DNA from: Plectrocnemia conspersa
Taxonomy: Eukaryota; Arthropoda; Insecta; Trichoptera; Polycentropodidae
Assembly: GCA_009617715.1 (NCBI GenBank)
Contig: VTFK01000092.1
Location: forward strand, 1,798,001 to 1,862,000
Direction: 5' to 3'
DNA length: 64,000 nt
Below, piece after piece: positions 46,580 through 58,897 of this stretch; the stretch's first letter is position 1, and the number at the start of each line of letters is the position of its first letter. The translations under genes and the position numbers were made by a program. Below the pieces are notes generated by a model that was given only the letters and a program-made list of their open reading frames with translations, was not told the DNA's origin and made no database searches.

Positions 46580-47060
46580 ATGGAAATATGGTCAATATTT
46601 ACATACAAAAACGAAGTAAACAAATCCCACTATCGAATATATGCTAAATGAGTACTTGATTCTAACCATTTTTTTCAGTTTAATTCACATAAATTATATT
46701 ATTATAACAATTTTATGTATTTAATAATTTAGGTAATGTGGGTTATCGTTCACCACATCATTTTTGAGAGGTAGGTTTGAAAATTAGCTAAACTAAATTA
46801 TTTTATTAAATAAAATATACACCAGGTGATTGTATAAAAAATATAAGTCAGGCACGTGGTTCATCTTTAATTATTAAAAAAATATATTCACAATTATCGT
46901 ACAAAATATGAAGTAAACATCATAAACACCTGTCACTATAGATCCATGAATTGTTAGTAAAATTAATGGCAATATAGTAACACAAATGTTATTGTATTCA
47001 TTATTAGATGTCACTAAAAATTTAATTATTTTTTTAATTTGGTCAGTTCTAGCCAAGTTT
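46580..47060. repeat. Dispersed repeat shared with 35885-36300
   Basis: It carries AATTATTAAAAAAATAT, ACAATTATCGTACAAAATAT and AACATCATAAACACCT, in the same order as the first copy. AT-rich, with no frame of note. Confidence 0.55.
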
Positions 47061-47283
47061 TATTATTAAGTAAAAAAGATCATATATTTAAGGTTTGAGA
47101 ACCCTAGGGGTGTGATTTCGTAGCCAATGAGACGCAAGGTGAAATATAGTTAGTTATCATTATATTTATTTTTTTATATTCATCATTCAATCGGAGTAAT
47201 GGTAAGTATATTAAACGTATATCCATATCATGTGCTTTAGAACTAATAACCCAAACTTGCCATTTCTTTTTCAATTATAAATA

Positions 47284-47330
47284 ATGATGAAATGGATAGC
47301 TCTCAAACTGACTGTGTTAACGCAAATATA
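47284..47330 (+). repeat. 47-bp dispersed word, copy 1
   Basis: GATGAAATGGATAGCTCT, then AACTGACTGTGTTAACGCAA, recurs almost unchanged at 52462-52508. Such a tight match suggests a recently spread repeat. Confidence 0.6.
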
Positions 47331-47454
47331 TACATACAACACATACAGATACGACAGAATACGTACTCAGAATCAACGGCCAAAGCCCGACTGGCTGTCT
47401 TAAATTTAAGAAAAATTGACATCCATTTTGGGATTTTTTAATATTATAAATTAT

Positions 47455-47665
47455 TTATATTTTACCGGTGGGAGGTGACGAGTTGCAATTAAACACATAT
47501 TGAGCCGCTGCAGTAGTATTTTTATTGAAATTTGTAGTTGTATACGCGGTGTACAAAATAACGGATCGCTGGGCAACAGCGGGCTCGCAACTGGCTGCCG
47601 GAAAGTTTTGGCCATAACAAAATCTAAATGAAAATATATAGGCCCTCTACAATATAAACAAATTA
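47455..47665 (-). repeat. LTR-like dispersed repeat, copy 2 (inverted)
   Basis: On the minus strand it begins TGTAGAGGGCCTATATA and contains CAATAAAAATACTACTGCAG, GCGGCTCAAT and CGTCACCTCCC, in the same order as 55695-56665. The TGTAG start and internal AATAAA suggest a solo LTR or LTR fragment. Its internal element is not present. Confidence 0.55.
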
Positions 47666-47669
47666 ATAA

Positions 47670-48917
47670 TATTTAAAGTATATATTAAATTTTATGAATT
47701 TACACAAGTGATATTAATTTTTATTTTCTGTGGATGGCACTGGGCGCTTATAATTTTAATTTTAATAAAATTATTATATCGAAGGGTTTTAAAAGCTTTT
47801 AAAAAATTATATAATATTTATCTAATTCAGGATTCTTAATTATGTTTGTATTTTTGATTCGTTATTAATACAATAATAATTATTATTGCTAAAAAATAAT
47901 TATTATTGTATTTTATAAAAACAATATTAGAGATTAGGTAACAAGAACCATTTATAAAATATTTATTATCTTTCTCGCGATTAACTTCAGAGCGTTTTAC
48001 ACAAATCAGTTTTTTTATATTAAAATATTATTACTTGATCTAATCGAAAATAATTGTATATATTATTTGCTTATTACAGTATTGGAACTGTTATCTAATA
48101 TGTAATTATGATATCCAAATTATATTAGGTTATTTAATAAAAAAATAATACAAAGTTTATTGAATTCTTATTTTATTAAAAATTCTTCATACAGTCTTAA
48201 CATTTATTATGTACATACACGTGTATACATCTTAATTGTTCACAATAATTATGACCAGAATGTTATTTATTTTTAGATAATAAATTCATACAAATGTCAT
48301 TTATTTACATAAGAAAAAAATAACAGGCAAGCATGCTTTTTTATTTATTTTTCTCATCACATTATTAAATTTTAATTGTTCATTCCGTAGACCAGCAGAC
48401 CATGATCGAATTAATTAAATAATTATACTACTACACATAAACGGAAAATTTGAAGCTCTTGTGTTAATAAAATTGTTTTCAAAGCTCAAGTCATTATGCT
48501 ATTATAAACAGTATTAAAAGTGTATATATAAAATATATATTGTAGAAAATAACGTTAAACCTATCACGATTATGACTTGTTCGCAATTAGCGATTTATCA
48601 ACACTTATTACATTTAATCTTTATACAAAAAGCTTAAATACTGATTTGGTTAGATTATTTCAATCTTTACATTTAATGCGTTGTATAATACAATTTATAA
48701 CAAATTATACATTGACTGAAAATCATGCTCTCGTGGAAAAAAATATATATAAAAATTAACAATTTAATTTAATTATATTACATTTATATGGTTGTATTTG
48801 CTATTATTTTTAAGGGCTTTTTGTTGATTTTTTTTAATATACATATATCACACAACAAATACAACGTAACAATTAAATTATTATATATTTTACATGTATG
48901 TAACATTCTCTTAAGTA
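47670..48917. other. AT-rich non-coding spacer, 3' flank of the PH-like gene
   Basis: No coding frame of interest. It should contain the 3' end of the minus-strand gene that stops at 48918, but no single polyadenylation signal is convincing. Confidence 0.45.
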
Positions 48918-50651
48918 TTATACATAAGTTATTATTTTGTTGCCATTTCTTATTTGAGTGAAGTTGGCATATTTGGATTTTTCATCATCAACATCTAATT
49001 CTGGTTTGCTTCTTATATCGGTGTAGCTGCTGTATATCGGTTTACGTTTCGCTTCAACACCAATTTGTCTATGTATCATCTTATCAAACGCTGAATCTTT
49101 GTTGATGTTCGAGCAATCGTTTCTTTTGTGCTTCAAATATTTGTCCCTATTGCAACATTTGCTATTGTACTTCTCGTATAGAGGAGCGTGTTCAGTTTTT
49201 TTGGCGGTCGTTTGTTTTTGTTCTTTTTTCTCCACTTCAGGTTGATTGCTGATCTTTTCGAAGAACTTGCACATCTCCCTGACTGGCACCTGGGGACTCC
49301 TAGATCTCGTTAAATCGTGCAAGGATCTAGCTCTAGGCGTGGGACAACTGGTCTTGCCTATCCCCGCCAATTCTTCGCTGCTCCTCGCCAATCTGCCAGC
49401 GCGACACAGAGACTCGAAGAGCACCAGTTTCTCTTTCACCGGCACGTATTTCTCTGGATTTTGGCATCTTTGTTTGAGCTTCTCTACGGCTACTTCGTTT
49501 TCCGGCACCGACAGATGGCTCTGTCCGACAGACAAAGCCCTGGCTCCCCTGCCGCTCGAGGGGAACCTGGGCGGAGATCTAGAGCTCATGTTGTTCGGCG
49601 AACAAGACCTAGCTCTGTTATACAGTTTTGTACCTTTCGAAGAGTCGGGGTCCCACGGTTTTATATCGTTCAATATAATCAAAGGGGTAGTTTGACCCAC
49701 GTGGCTAACAATGGAGCGGTCGCTTCCATTGAATTCGACCTTTTTAGTTAATCTATCAGATTGCTCCGGTTCCGGCGAAGGTTCGTTGATGAATGGCTGG
49801 GCCCTGTACAAGGGAATGGGAGATCGACTCGAAACCTTGACCTCTTCTTTACTGTTGTTCTTCAATGGCACAACTTTAGCGGTCTCCACGACTCTCTTCT
49901 CTATAGGAATGAACTTTTTATCATTTCGTATCCTATTCTCTGGCCGTTTAAAGCAACAATCTTCAATCATTGATTTAGGAGCGTCGATGACGTCGACGCC
50001 TTCTGGACTATCGCAGAATTCGTAGCTGGAGTAGCTCGATATGCTTCGCGGACTGTCTAATATGTCGCTCCGATCCGAAGACCATAAGGCTCGTCGGCAC
50101 GATCTTTCCGATGAAGATCCTCTCTCTTCCATCACAATGCCTTCATCGGGCGCTCTAGTATCTTCCGAAGAAGACTCGTTTGCGAAACCGTCTCTAAACC
50201 GCCTCACTTTATCGCGGGATTTTCTCCCCGTTGACCCAGTTTTGATTTCAGTGTTTACTTCGTCTCGGTCGCTTTGGCTTTCTACGTCGCTCATTTGCAA
50301 TTTTCTTCTGGTTTGGCTCACAATGTTTGCTTTTTTAGATCTTATCGGCGTCTCTTCGACCGGCTTGTTGGTGACAAAGTCGGAGCTGGTTGTGCTGCCT
50401 TCCGAAGATGGGCTCCTGTCCCATCTGGAAGTAGAATCGTGGGAAGCCTTTCTTTTCGTCTCTGCATTGACACTGTTGTTGTTATCTGCATTTTTGACTT
50501 TGTTAGCGTCATCGGTAGTCGTCGCTGTAGGCGTTGAAAAAGCCGCTATGCCCAAAACGTCCAAGAACCTAATAGCATCCAAGGGAGTCTGCCTCATTAT
50601 TTCCACTGCTAACGTTTTCACCCAACGCTCATAATCCAATTGACTGAGAGC
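48918..50651 (-). CDS. PH-like gene, last exon
   Basis: 577 codons from ALSQLDYERW to a stop at 48918-48920. Apart from its first about 40 residues it is low-complexity, charged and Ser-rich, with many potential phosphorylation sites. It is much GC-richer than the flanks. Confidence 0.88.
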   Translation of the reverse strand, partial: ALSQLDYERWVKTLAVEIMRQTPLDAIRFLDVLGIAAFSTPTATTTDDANKVKNADNNNSVNAETKRKASHDSTSRWDRSPSSEGSTTSSDFVTNKPVEETPIRSKKANIVSQTRRKLQMSDVESQSDRDEVNTEIKTGSTGRKSRDKVRRFRDGFANESSSEDTRAPDEGIVMEERGSSSERSCRRALWSSDRSDILDSPRSISSYSSYEFCDSPEGVDVIDAPKSMIEDCCFKRPENRIRNDKKFIPIEKRVVETAKVVPLKNNSKEEVKVSSRSPIPLYRAQPFINEPSPEPEQSDRLTKKVEFNGSDRSIVSHVGQTTPLIILNDIKPWDPDSSKGTKLYNRARSCSPNNMSSRSPPRFPSSGRGARALSVGQSHLSVPENEVAVEKLKQRCQNPEKYVPVKEKLVLFESLCRAGRLARSSEELAGIGKTSCPTPRARSLHDLTRSRSPQVPVREMCKFFEKISNQPEVEKKEQKQTTAKKTEHAPLYEKYNSKCCNRDKYLKHKRNDCSNINKDSAFDKMIHRQIGVEAKRKPIYSSYTDIRSKPELDVDDEKSKYANFTQIRNGNKIITYV

Positions 50652-51733
50652 CTGAAATAAATAAAAAAAATAAAAAACGATATTAATTTTTTTAAATCGA
50701 TATTTTTGTACGATATGCATGACATTTCAAAATAAAATGAATACATTTGTTTAATCTCAGGCAAGCTCCCAGTAATTTTGTAACAGAAAAAAGACCGCGC
50801 CGCTGCGGCCTGCCGGCCCATTTTTATAATAGGGAAAACAAAAGCAGATATTTTATACAGTTATACACGAAATTCTTTCTACTATTTGTACATTTTTATC
50901 ATACTTAAATAAGAAACGTATAAAAAAAAATTTGCGTGAAATGTATGTTTTTTTAAAAATCATTGGAAAATATTGCAATGTTATTTTTTTCTGTTACTAA
51001 CTAAAAATGTATTCTAGACGATTTAATTAAAATAAATAAATATTCTTGAAATACATATGTATAACATTTTTATTTAAAAATGCAATCAATGATTTTTTGG
51101 TGGCATAAATGTACAGTGAATAAATTATGTTAGAATTACAGTTTCTCGAATTATTTATAAGGATGCCACAGTATTTTATTCAAGGCTGTATTGTCAAATT
51201 TCACCTTACCTCACCTCACATCAATCATAATTCTATTGTTATAATAAATATGAATGTGTCATAATTTTGCGACGATTTAGTATTGTGAAAATATTATGTA
51301 AATACCTGAAAAATAGCGACTGGAATTGCTGTGTTTCCGTTTTGGCGATAGCTCAGACAAAAGGCTCTAGGTGCCAAAGAACTGGGCATCAAGTTCAAGT
51401 GCCTCAGAGGCAATCGGAACTCGATGCTGCCAGAATCTTTTAATCTTCCCAAGGAGTTGCATCCAATAAGCTCTGCCTTTTCTCCATAATACGGCGTCGT
51501 CAAATTGGCCGGATCGTGCTGATGGATCGGAGTGGTCGATTTGAGGTCCAAAAATGACGAATGTAGAGGCATACGACGAGGAGTTGTATTGCGGCCCAAA
51601 CTGGCATAGCTGCGAATCGGCGTGTACTCATAAGGGCTACAATCCGTGCCATAGACGAGAAGATATCCATCTCTGACTACCACCGTCCTCTGGGTCCATA
51701 TTCCGAGACAATCGGAATAGTAGTTTAGGATTC
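48918..51733 (-). CDS. Unrecognised protein with a probable PH-like domain, last two exons
   Basis: Minus-strand exons 51733-51306 and 50651-48918 splice in phase (CAG/GTATTT donor, TATTTCAG acceptor) to about 720 residues. The first exon has TQRTVVVRDGYLLVYG and later FRLPLRHLNLM...RAFCLSY. The next opens with LDYERWVKTLAVEI, a basic strand pattern followed by a C-terminal helix with the Trp expected in pleckstrin-homology folds. A long disordered Ser/Arg/Lys-rich tail follows, with repeated SRSP/RSP motifs and a KEKLVLFESL segment. It is probably a cytoplasmic, membrane- or scaffold-associated protein. I do not recognise the family. Upstream exons (phase 1 entry) are missing. Confidence 0.8.
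51306..51733 (-). CDS. PH-like gene, penultimate exon
   Basis: 428 bases. The acceptor is TTCTTTACAG, and the exon enters with two bases completing a codon. It encodes ILNYYSDCLGIWTQRTVVVR and a loop-rich insertion before RLPLRHLNLMP. Confidence 0.85.
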
Positions 51734-54700
51734 CTGTAAAGAAAATAAAATACAATTAGATTGTTTCCACACACAGGCAGTTATGCGTCTAAGCTGTAAT
51801 TGCAATCAAAGCCACCCGATGACGTAACTATAGTATGTAGACCACAATCTGATCGGATTGTTCTGGTTTTGCGGTGTCGACATTCGAACCGTTGTGCAAC
51901 CATCTTCTCATCAAGGTTGACGAAGGTCGAAAATTATTATTCAGACTGTTTTAAAATAATGATGATGCTGATGACAAGAAGCAGGCTTTGGTCCTTGACC
52001 GTCATCTATCATTGTCCGAGTTCGATTCGGTCCTGTCCGACACTTAATTACTTGCACGCTTGTACAAACAAATAATTATTCAAGGATGATGTATGGATGT
52101 TTTTAACGAAGTTGGTTCAACGTTTCGAATTAAAAAAGGCAACAACTAACGTGAGATCTTATCTGGAACTGGATGAGGCGAAGGGTGCTTCTTGTTTACT
52201 TTTTAATAATCAAAGTATCTAACTGTTTTGAAACGATTTAAGCATAGATCGTTATCGGCATAATTTATTAACCTTTAATATAATATTAATTTTGATATTT
52301 TAATCAAATATATTTGGGAGGAAAAAAAGAAAAGAGTTCTTGCATTAATTGATCGAAGTTATGTATTTTTATCTCTCACGCTGGATTAATATTTTGTATA
52401 GCTGTACAATAATAAAAGTATCTTTGAAATTATTAAAATAAATAAAATTTGTTTGCAAATATTGATGAAATGGATAGCTCTTGAACTGACTGTGTTAACG
52501 CAAATATAGTATAAGACTAATATTGTTAAAATTATATTTGGTCGTAATTTTGGGGTACTATTGAATTTAATTACGATGGAACAATTTAAAATTTGCTCCA
52601 CCTAATGTGCATATTATATTCGTTAAAAATAAAATTAATCCACTAAGTAGATATAATTAAACTTTGGCATTTCCATATAATTTATTTTGGCCCTACACTC
52701 AAAGATATAACTTTTTTTTATATTGTAGAAACCGTATTTATATGTATATATTATAATAGTATACATATTGCTTTCATAAAATACAATATATTCGTTCAAT
52801 TCATAAACATTTTTAGTGAAATTCATACTTTTTAAATTTATTTATGATTCTCACCATTTCTTAATTTTAAAATAAATATATTGATAAATGCAAAGAGTGG
52901 TTCAAATATTTTTTATTTATAAAAGCAATAGCAATGCTTTATTAAATCAGATTATTGTATTTTAAATGTCAAGCAATCCTTGGTGTGATATTTGGGCATT
53001 AAGGGATGATACATAAGATTAAGACATTGTCTGTTATCAATTTAATAAAAATGTTTAAAAAGCAAAAAAATAATAACAACCCTTTTGTATCAATAGGCTC
53101 GTTCGCCTCAATGCTTTCGCCCGTGTACATTTTTTACTTATACTGAGCTTTGTGGGTCTAAAAAAGGAGACCCCGGGGTACTGCCAGCAAAGTCTAAAGG
53201 GCCCATGGAGCGAGAGCAATGAACTGTGAAGGCGTAATTGATTAAAAAACTCATTTTCCATTCAGCCGATTCCGTATAATGGTTAACGGTCCCTCAGCTA
53301 TGTACAAAATTAGACCACGGGGTCCAGAAAAAGAAATTAATTGTGCCGGACGAAAAACAATCGCAGCATAAAGCTCTTTTAGGCGAAACATAAACTAAAT
53401 TTGAAACAAAATAATTAGTCGAATCAAAAAGCTTTTCGGTTTCATGAGCATCTTGGATAACTTTGCTGTTGTTCCATGATTATACTTTTCAACATCCTAA
53501 ATGTCAACGAAGGTGGTCTACGAGTGGTATTTTTTAACCTAAGAATAACACATGTGCTAACACATTTATTCAAAATTTGGCAGGCAATAAATTCTACTCC
53601 CCAGAAATTAGTTTCTTAGCACTATTTATTTAAAAATCCAAGAGAAGCTGATTTATTGCTGTTAAAACATTATACGGGGAGGATATTTTTTTAGGTTCTC
53701 AGAAAAACAATTTGGAATCGGTGGAAGGAAGCATATACATATAATATGTATATTGACTTTGACTGATATAAAAATAATACTAATATTTCATGTCCTTGCG
53801 ATTTAGTTATGTTAAAAGTTAAAAAAAATAGCACATGTATAAAAAAAAACAAAGCCTTATCGAGCTTTTATTACATAATATAAAATATGTTTAAACTTAC
53901 TTTGATATCTACATTTTCATATAAACTTTTACTTAGTTACAAGTTAAGAACCTTAGGGCGTGTTTGCCCTTTTCATGTATATGTATCTTATTAATATTAG
54001 CACAACATGTTATTACATTTTACATAATATAAAATATGTAAAATACATAATATACAAATAATGTGTTTCTTAATTTTGAAATTACTAGTTTATTAACATA
54101 TCATACCTAACAAAAATGTATATATACATTATAAAAATCTCAGCGATGTATAAAATAAAATACAACCGAATCTTGTACAAACATGTCGTCAGAATTAGCT
54201 CCAAAAATGCTAATATAAAAACCAGAAGATCATCGGTCGTCGAACTTAACCAATTCCCGCTCTGTCTAATCAGGGGTGTGGTCTTAAGAATTATTTGACA
54301 TGCCAAATAATAATAAAAAAAATGGCAACCCACACACAGCTTTCTGTGGTTTGAACTATTACAATATTAAATATATAACAGGTACAATTTAATTACACGT
54401 TGGGCACGAACGAAAGTGGCAACATTCATCACACATCTCCTGTTCTAAATCATTCCGAATTGTGGCGGCCAAGGTGTTAATTAAACGCATTAACATTCGA
54501 ACGAAACGTGTAATCATCATCGTGCACGATTCGTAAATTATTGAGTCGAAAAACTGTTATTCTCGATTCGAGACGAAACGAAACACTGAAATTTAACGTT
54601 CTTTGATCTTACTGAAAGAGCGGTGCAGATTTCTATAAAAAATTGGTTCAATTAATGAAAAGCTAGACCAAAACTAATTTTATTGGATTTTAGTGGCAAT

Positions 54701-55640
54701 TTTACAGCACAAAGCGGATAGTGTGTGAATCAATGAAATATCAAACTCATTTATGTTTTTATTGAAATAAAAAAATCATAAATAGTCATCGTTTTGACTA
54801 GCAATGAAATTAAACAAATAGTTTTATCATTGAATTTAAAGTAATTATAATATTTTTATATATTTCAACAATAATTAGTCAATTCAAGTTTGTAATATTA
54901 TAATTGACTGTTTATTTCTATTGCTCATTGTATACTTTCGCCTAAAATTATACATATATTATGAATGATTCAAGTAAGATTTTGAGATTAGATCTGTAAA
55001 TTTTAAAAACAAACATATGTGTATAAATTAAAAAGTTTATATTAAATTGAATTTTTTAACGTCTGATTTACTAAAAATTAAATACTATCAACGAAAAAAC
55101 TAAAAATCATATAAAAACTATATTTATATCAAACTTAACGAATAATTTTCCATGTAAAGTAATTTGTTGATTTTTTATTGCAAAAATTGCTATAAATATA
55201 TTACAGCAAAAAATTTCGATTAAGAAACACTAACAAAAAAATTATACATCTTTGCAAAAAAATAGATTCTTTAGTTTTTATGTCAAAAAACTGTTAAAAA
55301 ATAATTTCTTACTCAAAATATTCTAACGAATTATTTTGAGTAAGAAATTATTAAAATTATACATATTTGCAATAAATAAATAATAATAACATATTATTAC
55401 AACTTTTATGATTGTAATTTAAATTCTATTTGTTTAATTTATATTATATGATTATAAATTTCAAAAGTTATGATATGTAATGTTACATTTTTATTATTGT
55501 AATGATATTTAGTTCACTTTTTTAATTATTGTTTTGCCAGCCAGAGGAGGGGAAAGAGGGGACAAATTTCCGTGCCCGTTCTCCTTGAAGGACCCGACTT
55601 AAGGAGAGACAAATCACAGCAAATATATAATTATAAAAAT
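51734..55640. other. Non-coding, probably intron of the PH-like gene
   Basis: No exon with in-phase borders could be recognised. The patch 53050-53290 is GC-richer, with an open minus-strand frame but no domain. At 55303-55355 a hairpin has exact 21-bp arms (AATAATTTCTTACTC...) around an 11-base loop. Confidence 0.4.
52462..52508 (+). repeat. 47-bp dispersed word, copy 2
   Basis: Same word as 47284-47330 with three changes, inside the presumed intron of the PH-like gene. Confidence 0.6.
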
Positions 55641-56760
55641 AGCAACACTGAGCAGCAAGTAAAACACGGGTAATTATCAGTTAAATAACATTTGTAGGGG
55701 GCCTATTAATATATATAACTATTTAGATTTCATTATGGCAACACTGGCGTAACGGACACTTTTCTCTCGACTCTGGTGGGCTCGCACACCAGTGCGGACC
55801 CTATGCACCGTTCGCATCATAAGATTCCCTATCGAGCTCGACGGTTTACCGCTACATTCTAATTAGAATCCACTACTATTTGCCTCTCAGCCATACACCG
55901 TGGGGGTGTTACCTTGCGCTTCTAAAGAAATATTTACCATTTTATTTTTATTATATAATAATGCTCTTTTCTTATAAAAAATATAAATATTTTATTGCTT
56001 TTGAAAACAAAAATAGTAGGAATACATTTAATAATGACTATAAGAATCTTATGAAGCGCACCGTTCGCTTCATAAGATTCCCGTGTCATCTGGACGAAGT
56101 ACCGTTACACGAAAGAGCATGCTTTATTTCTTTCTTCGTTGCATGCGACACCACTCCCACTTTTATTTCTAAGGGATCGGCGTCAGTTCTGGATTGTTAA
56201 ATGAATAAATTTGATTAACCTACAATACCAATAACTTCATTCCATAATTTTACTACTTATGTATCTGACTTTTTTTAATTTTGTGCAGAATTTTAACGAT
56301 ATTTTAAATAAATATAATAATTATAGTCATTATTAAATGTATTCCTACTATTTTTGTTTCAAAAGCAATAAAATATTTATATTTATTATAAGAAAAGAGC
56401 ATTATTATATAATAAAAATAAAATGGTAAATATTTCTTTGGAAGCGCAGGGTAACACTCCCACGGTTTATGGCTGAGAGGCAAATAGTAGTGGATTCTAA
56501 TTAGAATGTAACGGTAAACCGTCGAGCTCGATAGGGAATCTTATGATGCGCACCGTTCACTGTATATTTATATAAAAAACATGTAACTATTAATACTCAA
56601 TAAAATATTACCGCATCGGCTCAATCTGTGTTTATTTGCCACCCGTCACCTCCCGTCGCTAAATATTTAATAATGTTTAATGCCTAATTGTAATATTTCA
56701 CATAAAATATGATTTCAGAGATATATCACAACGATGGCTAATTTTTATATTCAAGATAAA
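55640..56760 (+). repeat. LTR-like dispersed repeat, copy 3, split by a foldback
   Basis: The left part 55640-55804 has CAACACTGAGCAGC and TGTAGGGGGCCTAT. The right part 56559-56760 has AACTATTAATACTCAATAAA, CATCGGCTCAAT, CGTCACCTCCC and TTTAATGCCTAATT. Aligned to the inverted copy at 47455-47665, the sequence is continuous once the foldback 55805-56558 is removed. Confidence 0.6.
55805..56558. mobile_element. Foldback element with 229-bp arms
   Basis: Arms 55814-56042 and 56321-56549 are nearly exact reverse complements (ends GCATCATAAGATTCCC). The 9-mer GCACCGTTC flanks both ends (55805-55813 and 56550-56558) as a possible target duplication. It also occurs in the spacer at 56058-56066, between CTTATGAAGC and GCTTCATAAG, that is, between two inverted end sequences. 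No transposase. Foldback class unknown. Confidence 0.8.
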
Positions 56761-56769
56761 TAGTAGATA

Positions 56770-58890
56770 ATATTAAATTAGCGTTACACTACAATAATGA
56801 AATATAAAAACACTTTTATTTTAAATTAAGTTTAAAAATAAATAATTCGTCTAATAATTAATTAATTAAAAAAGGGAAGCATAACTAAATGAAAATAATA
56901 TTATTATGAACACTTAAGTGACGTATAACATTTTTGATTAAAAATTTAATGTATCACTTTAAAAAGTTAGATATTTCACCCCTTCAATGGCGACGATACA
57001 TCAACCGACATCAATGAATACCGTGATTAAACTCAATTGACTGTAAATATATCAGAATTTGTACGATTAAATTTCAATAGGGGTCGTTAAATTAAATACG
57101 ATCACTCCAAGATGACGGCTGGTGATATTGTTGTTAATTTTAATTATGTTTAACTTGGCATTATCTGAACACAAACGTGTCATCGTTTTTCCAGATACAC
57201 ATTAACCGTATCTTTTAACGTGTTTACGTAATCGTTAAAAACACATTAAAGGATTGGTTTATGATTTGTTTCTTAATATATTCTTATTTATTTATACCGT
57301 TCAGGTTTTGAAATTCGGGAATTCGTATAATGCAATTCCGAGCAAAAGAATAAAAATATTTTTGGAAAATGGCGATGGTTTCAATAATAAAAATGCCGAC
57401 TGTCGAGCTTCTCGTTGACACATCGTCTGTGTCAAACATTCGAGGAATTTTAATTCGACCGGTCGAGCTCTGTAACATGACGGTTTGTCGTGTGATAAAG
57501 CAATAAAGAGATAGTGACGAATGAGAAACAATGCTCATATATGTAAGCAAGGGTAAAAAAATGTCTGTTTAATTTTTTACAGTTTTTTTGTAAATTATAT
57601 AGTTAAGATGATGGTTAAATTATTTATAAAACATATGAATATTCATATGTTTTATAAATATTTTAATTCAAATTGAAATATTTATACTAACATATGTTAG
57701 TATAAATATTTCAATTTGAATTGAAATTAAAAAACTGGTTAATTTCAAAATTACATCCGAATTAGTATAGTTTTTAGTTGGAAAAACACATTAACTGTGC
57801 TGATTAACACTTTCCGTAAATTATATATTTTAATCTCATAAAAAGGTGTAGAAAAGATATCATTTACTTGAAGGTTATTAACTATAAATACATCTAATAT
57901 GTTTACGTTTAAAAAAAAAATTGATTGAGGGAATATTATAACTTATTTTCAACTAATTTTATGTTTGTTATTTACTGAAAGATTACGTGTAAAACTATTT
58001 TATATAATATGTAACCAAAAAATATAATATTGAGAAACAGTTTCGTTTTGACGATTGAAAAAATCACCAATTGATCTCAAACTCCACTTGAACACACACT
58101 CGAAAATTGTGTCAACCGTCAAGCAATATCAACAATTCAATACAAAAAATTATCTTAGCATCATTGTTTGTCAACATTTTAAGTAATATAATAAAATATT
58201 TATTTTATTAACACATCATTAATAAACTTGACACTAAACAAGCTCGCAATAATAGCCTTGAAGCTTTCGAATGTGCGACAGCTACAAATATACACACAAT
58301 GGGACAATATATACATTATAAAAATATTATTGCAGTGCAAGTGTTGTTGTTAAAAAATGCGATGAATGTTGTATTTCCTATATATATATATAATATTACA
58401 AACAGAAATGCCAGCACGAGCTACAACAAGAAATATTACGTAATAAAAACGGCCGATAACAGATCGATTCAACTTTTTTAAGTATAGTTTATTGGATTAT
58501 TTAAAATGCTAAAAAAAAACTTTATAAAAAATTATAGACTTTTACATACATACATCAATAAACTTTAATCTACTTTAATAGTATTAACGGTTGTTTTTCA
58601 ACAATTTTAGCAAATATTAGTCATTTAAAAATAATTTATTACCTCTGAAGAAGGTATCATAAATTTAGGTATTTTTCTTCAGAATATTCATAAAGATAAT
58701 AGCGCGACAATAATATTTAAAATATGTGTAATGTGTACGGTAAAAATGAAATTGATATACAACAGATTCAATGGTGTTTTTCAATACTTTGATCTAGAGA
58801 TTTTATATTGGCTGATGAACTAAGGATTCATGATATTAATTGATACTAAAACACGATGGTGATCATATTTAGAGTGAGAGTTAACCAATT
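56770..58890. other. AT-rich non-coding stretch
   Basis: No gene. It contains the twin palindromes listed separately. Patches 57000-57200 and 57290-57540 are slightly more balanced in composition. Confidence 0.4.
57622..57722. repeat. Two adjacent perfect palindromes
   Basis: 57622-57659 is a 38-bp perfect palindrome centred on GAATATTC. Five bases later 57665-57722 is a 58-bp perfect palindrome centred on ACATATGT. Neither has a loop, so each can extrude as a cruciform. The arms are unrelated to each other. Confidence 0.9.
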
Positions 58891-58897
58891 GCCTAGA

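Noticed and set aside
50041..50634. 197-residue plus-strand frame opposite the PH-like gene
   Set aside because: It overlaps the minus-strand exon, which has consistent splicing and sense. The antisense frame shows only Ser/Leu-rich shadow composition.
53055..53261. Minus-strand frame in a GC-richer patch, possible upstream exon of the PH-like gene
   Set aside because: No acceptor and donor pair gives the required phase-1 exit, and there is no domain similarity.
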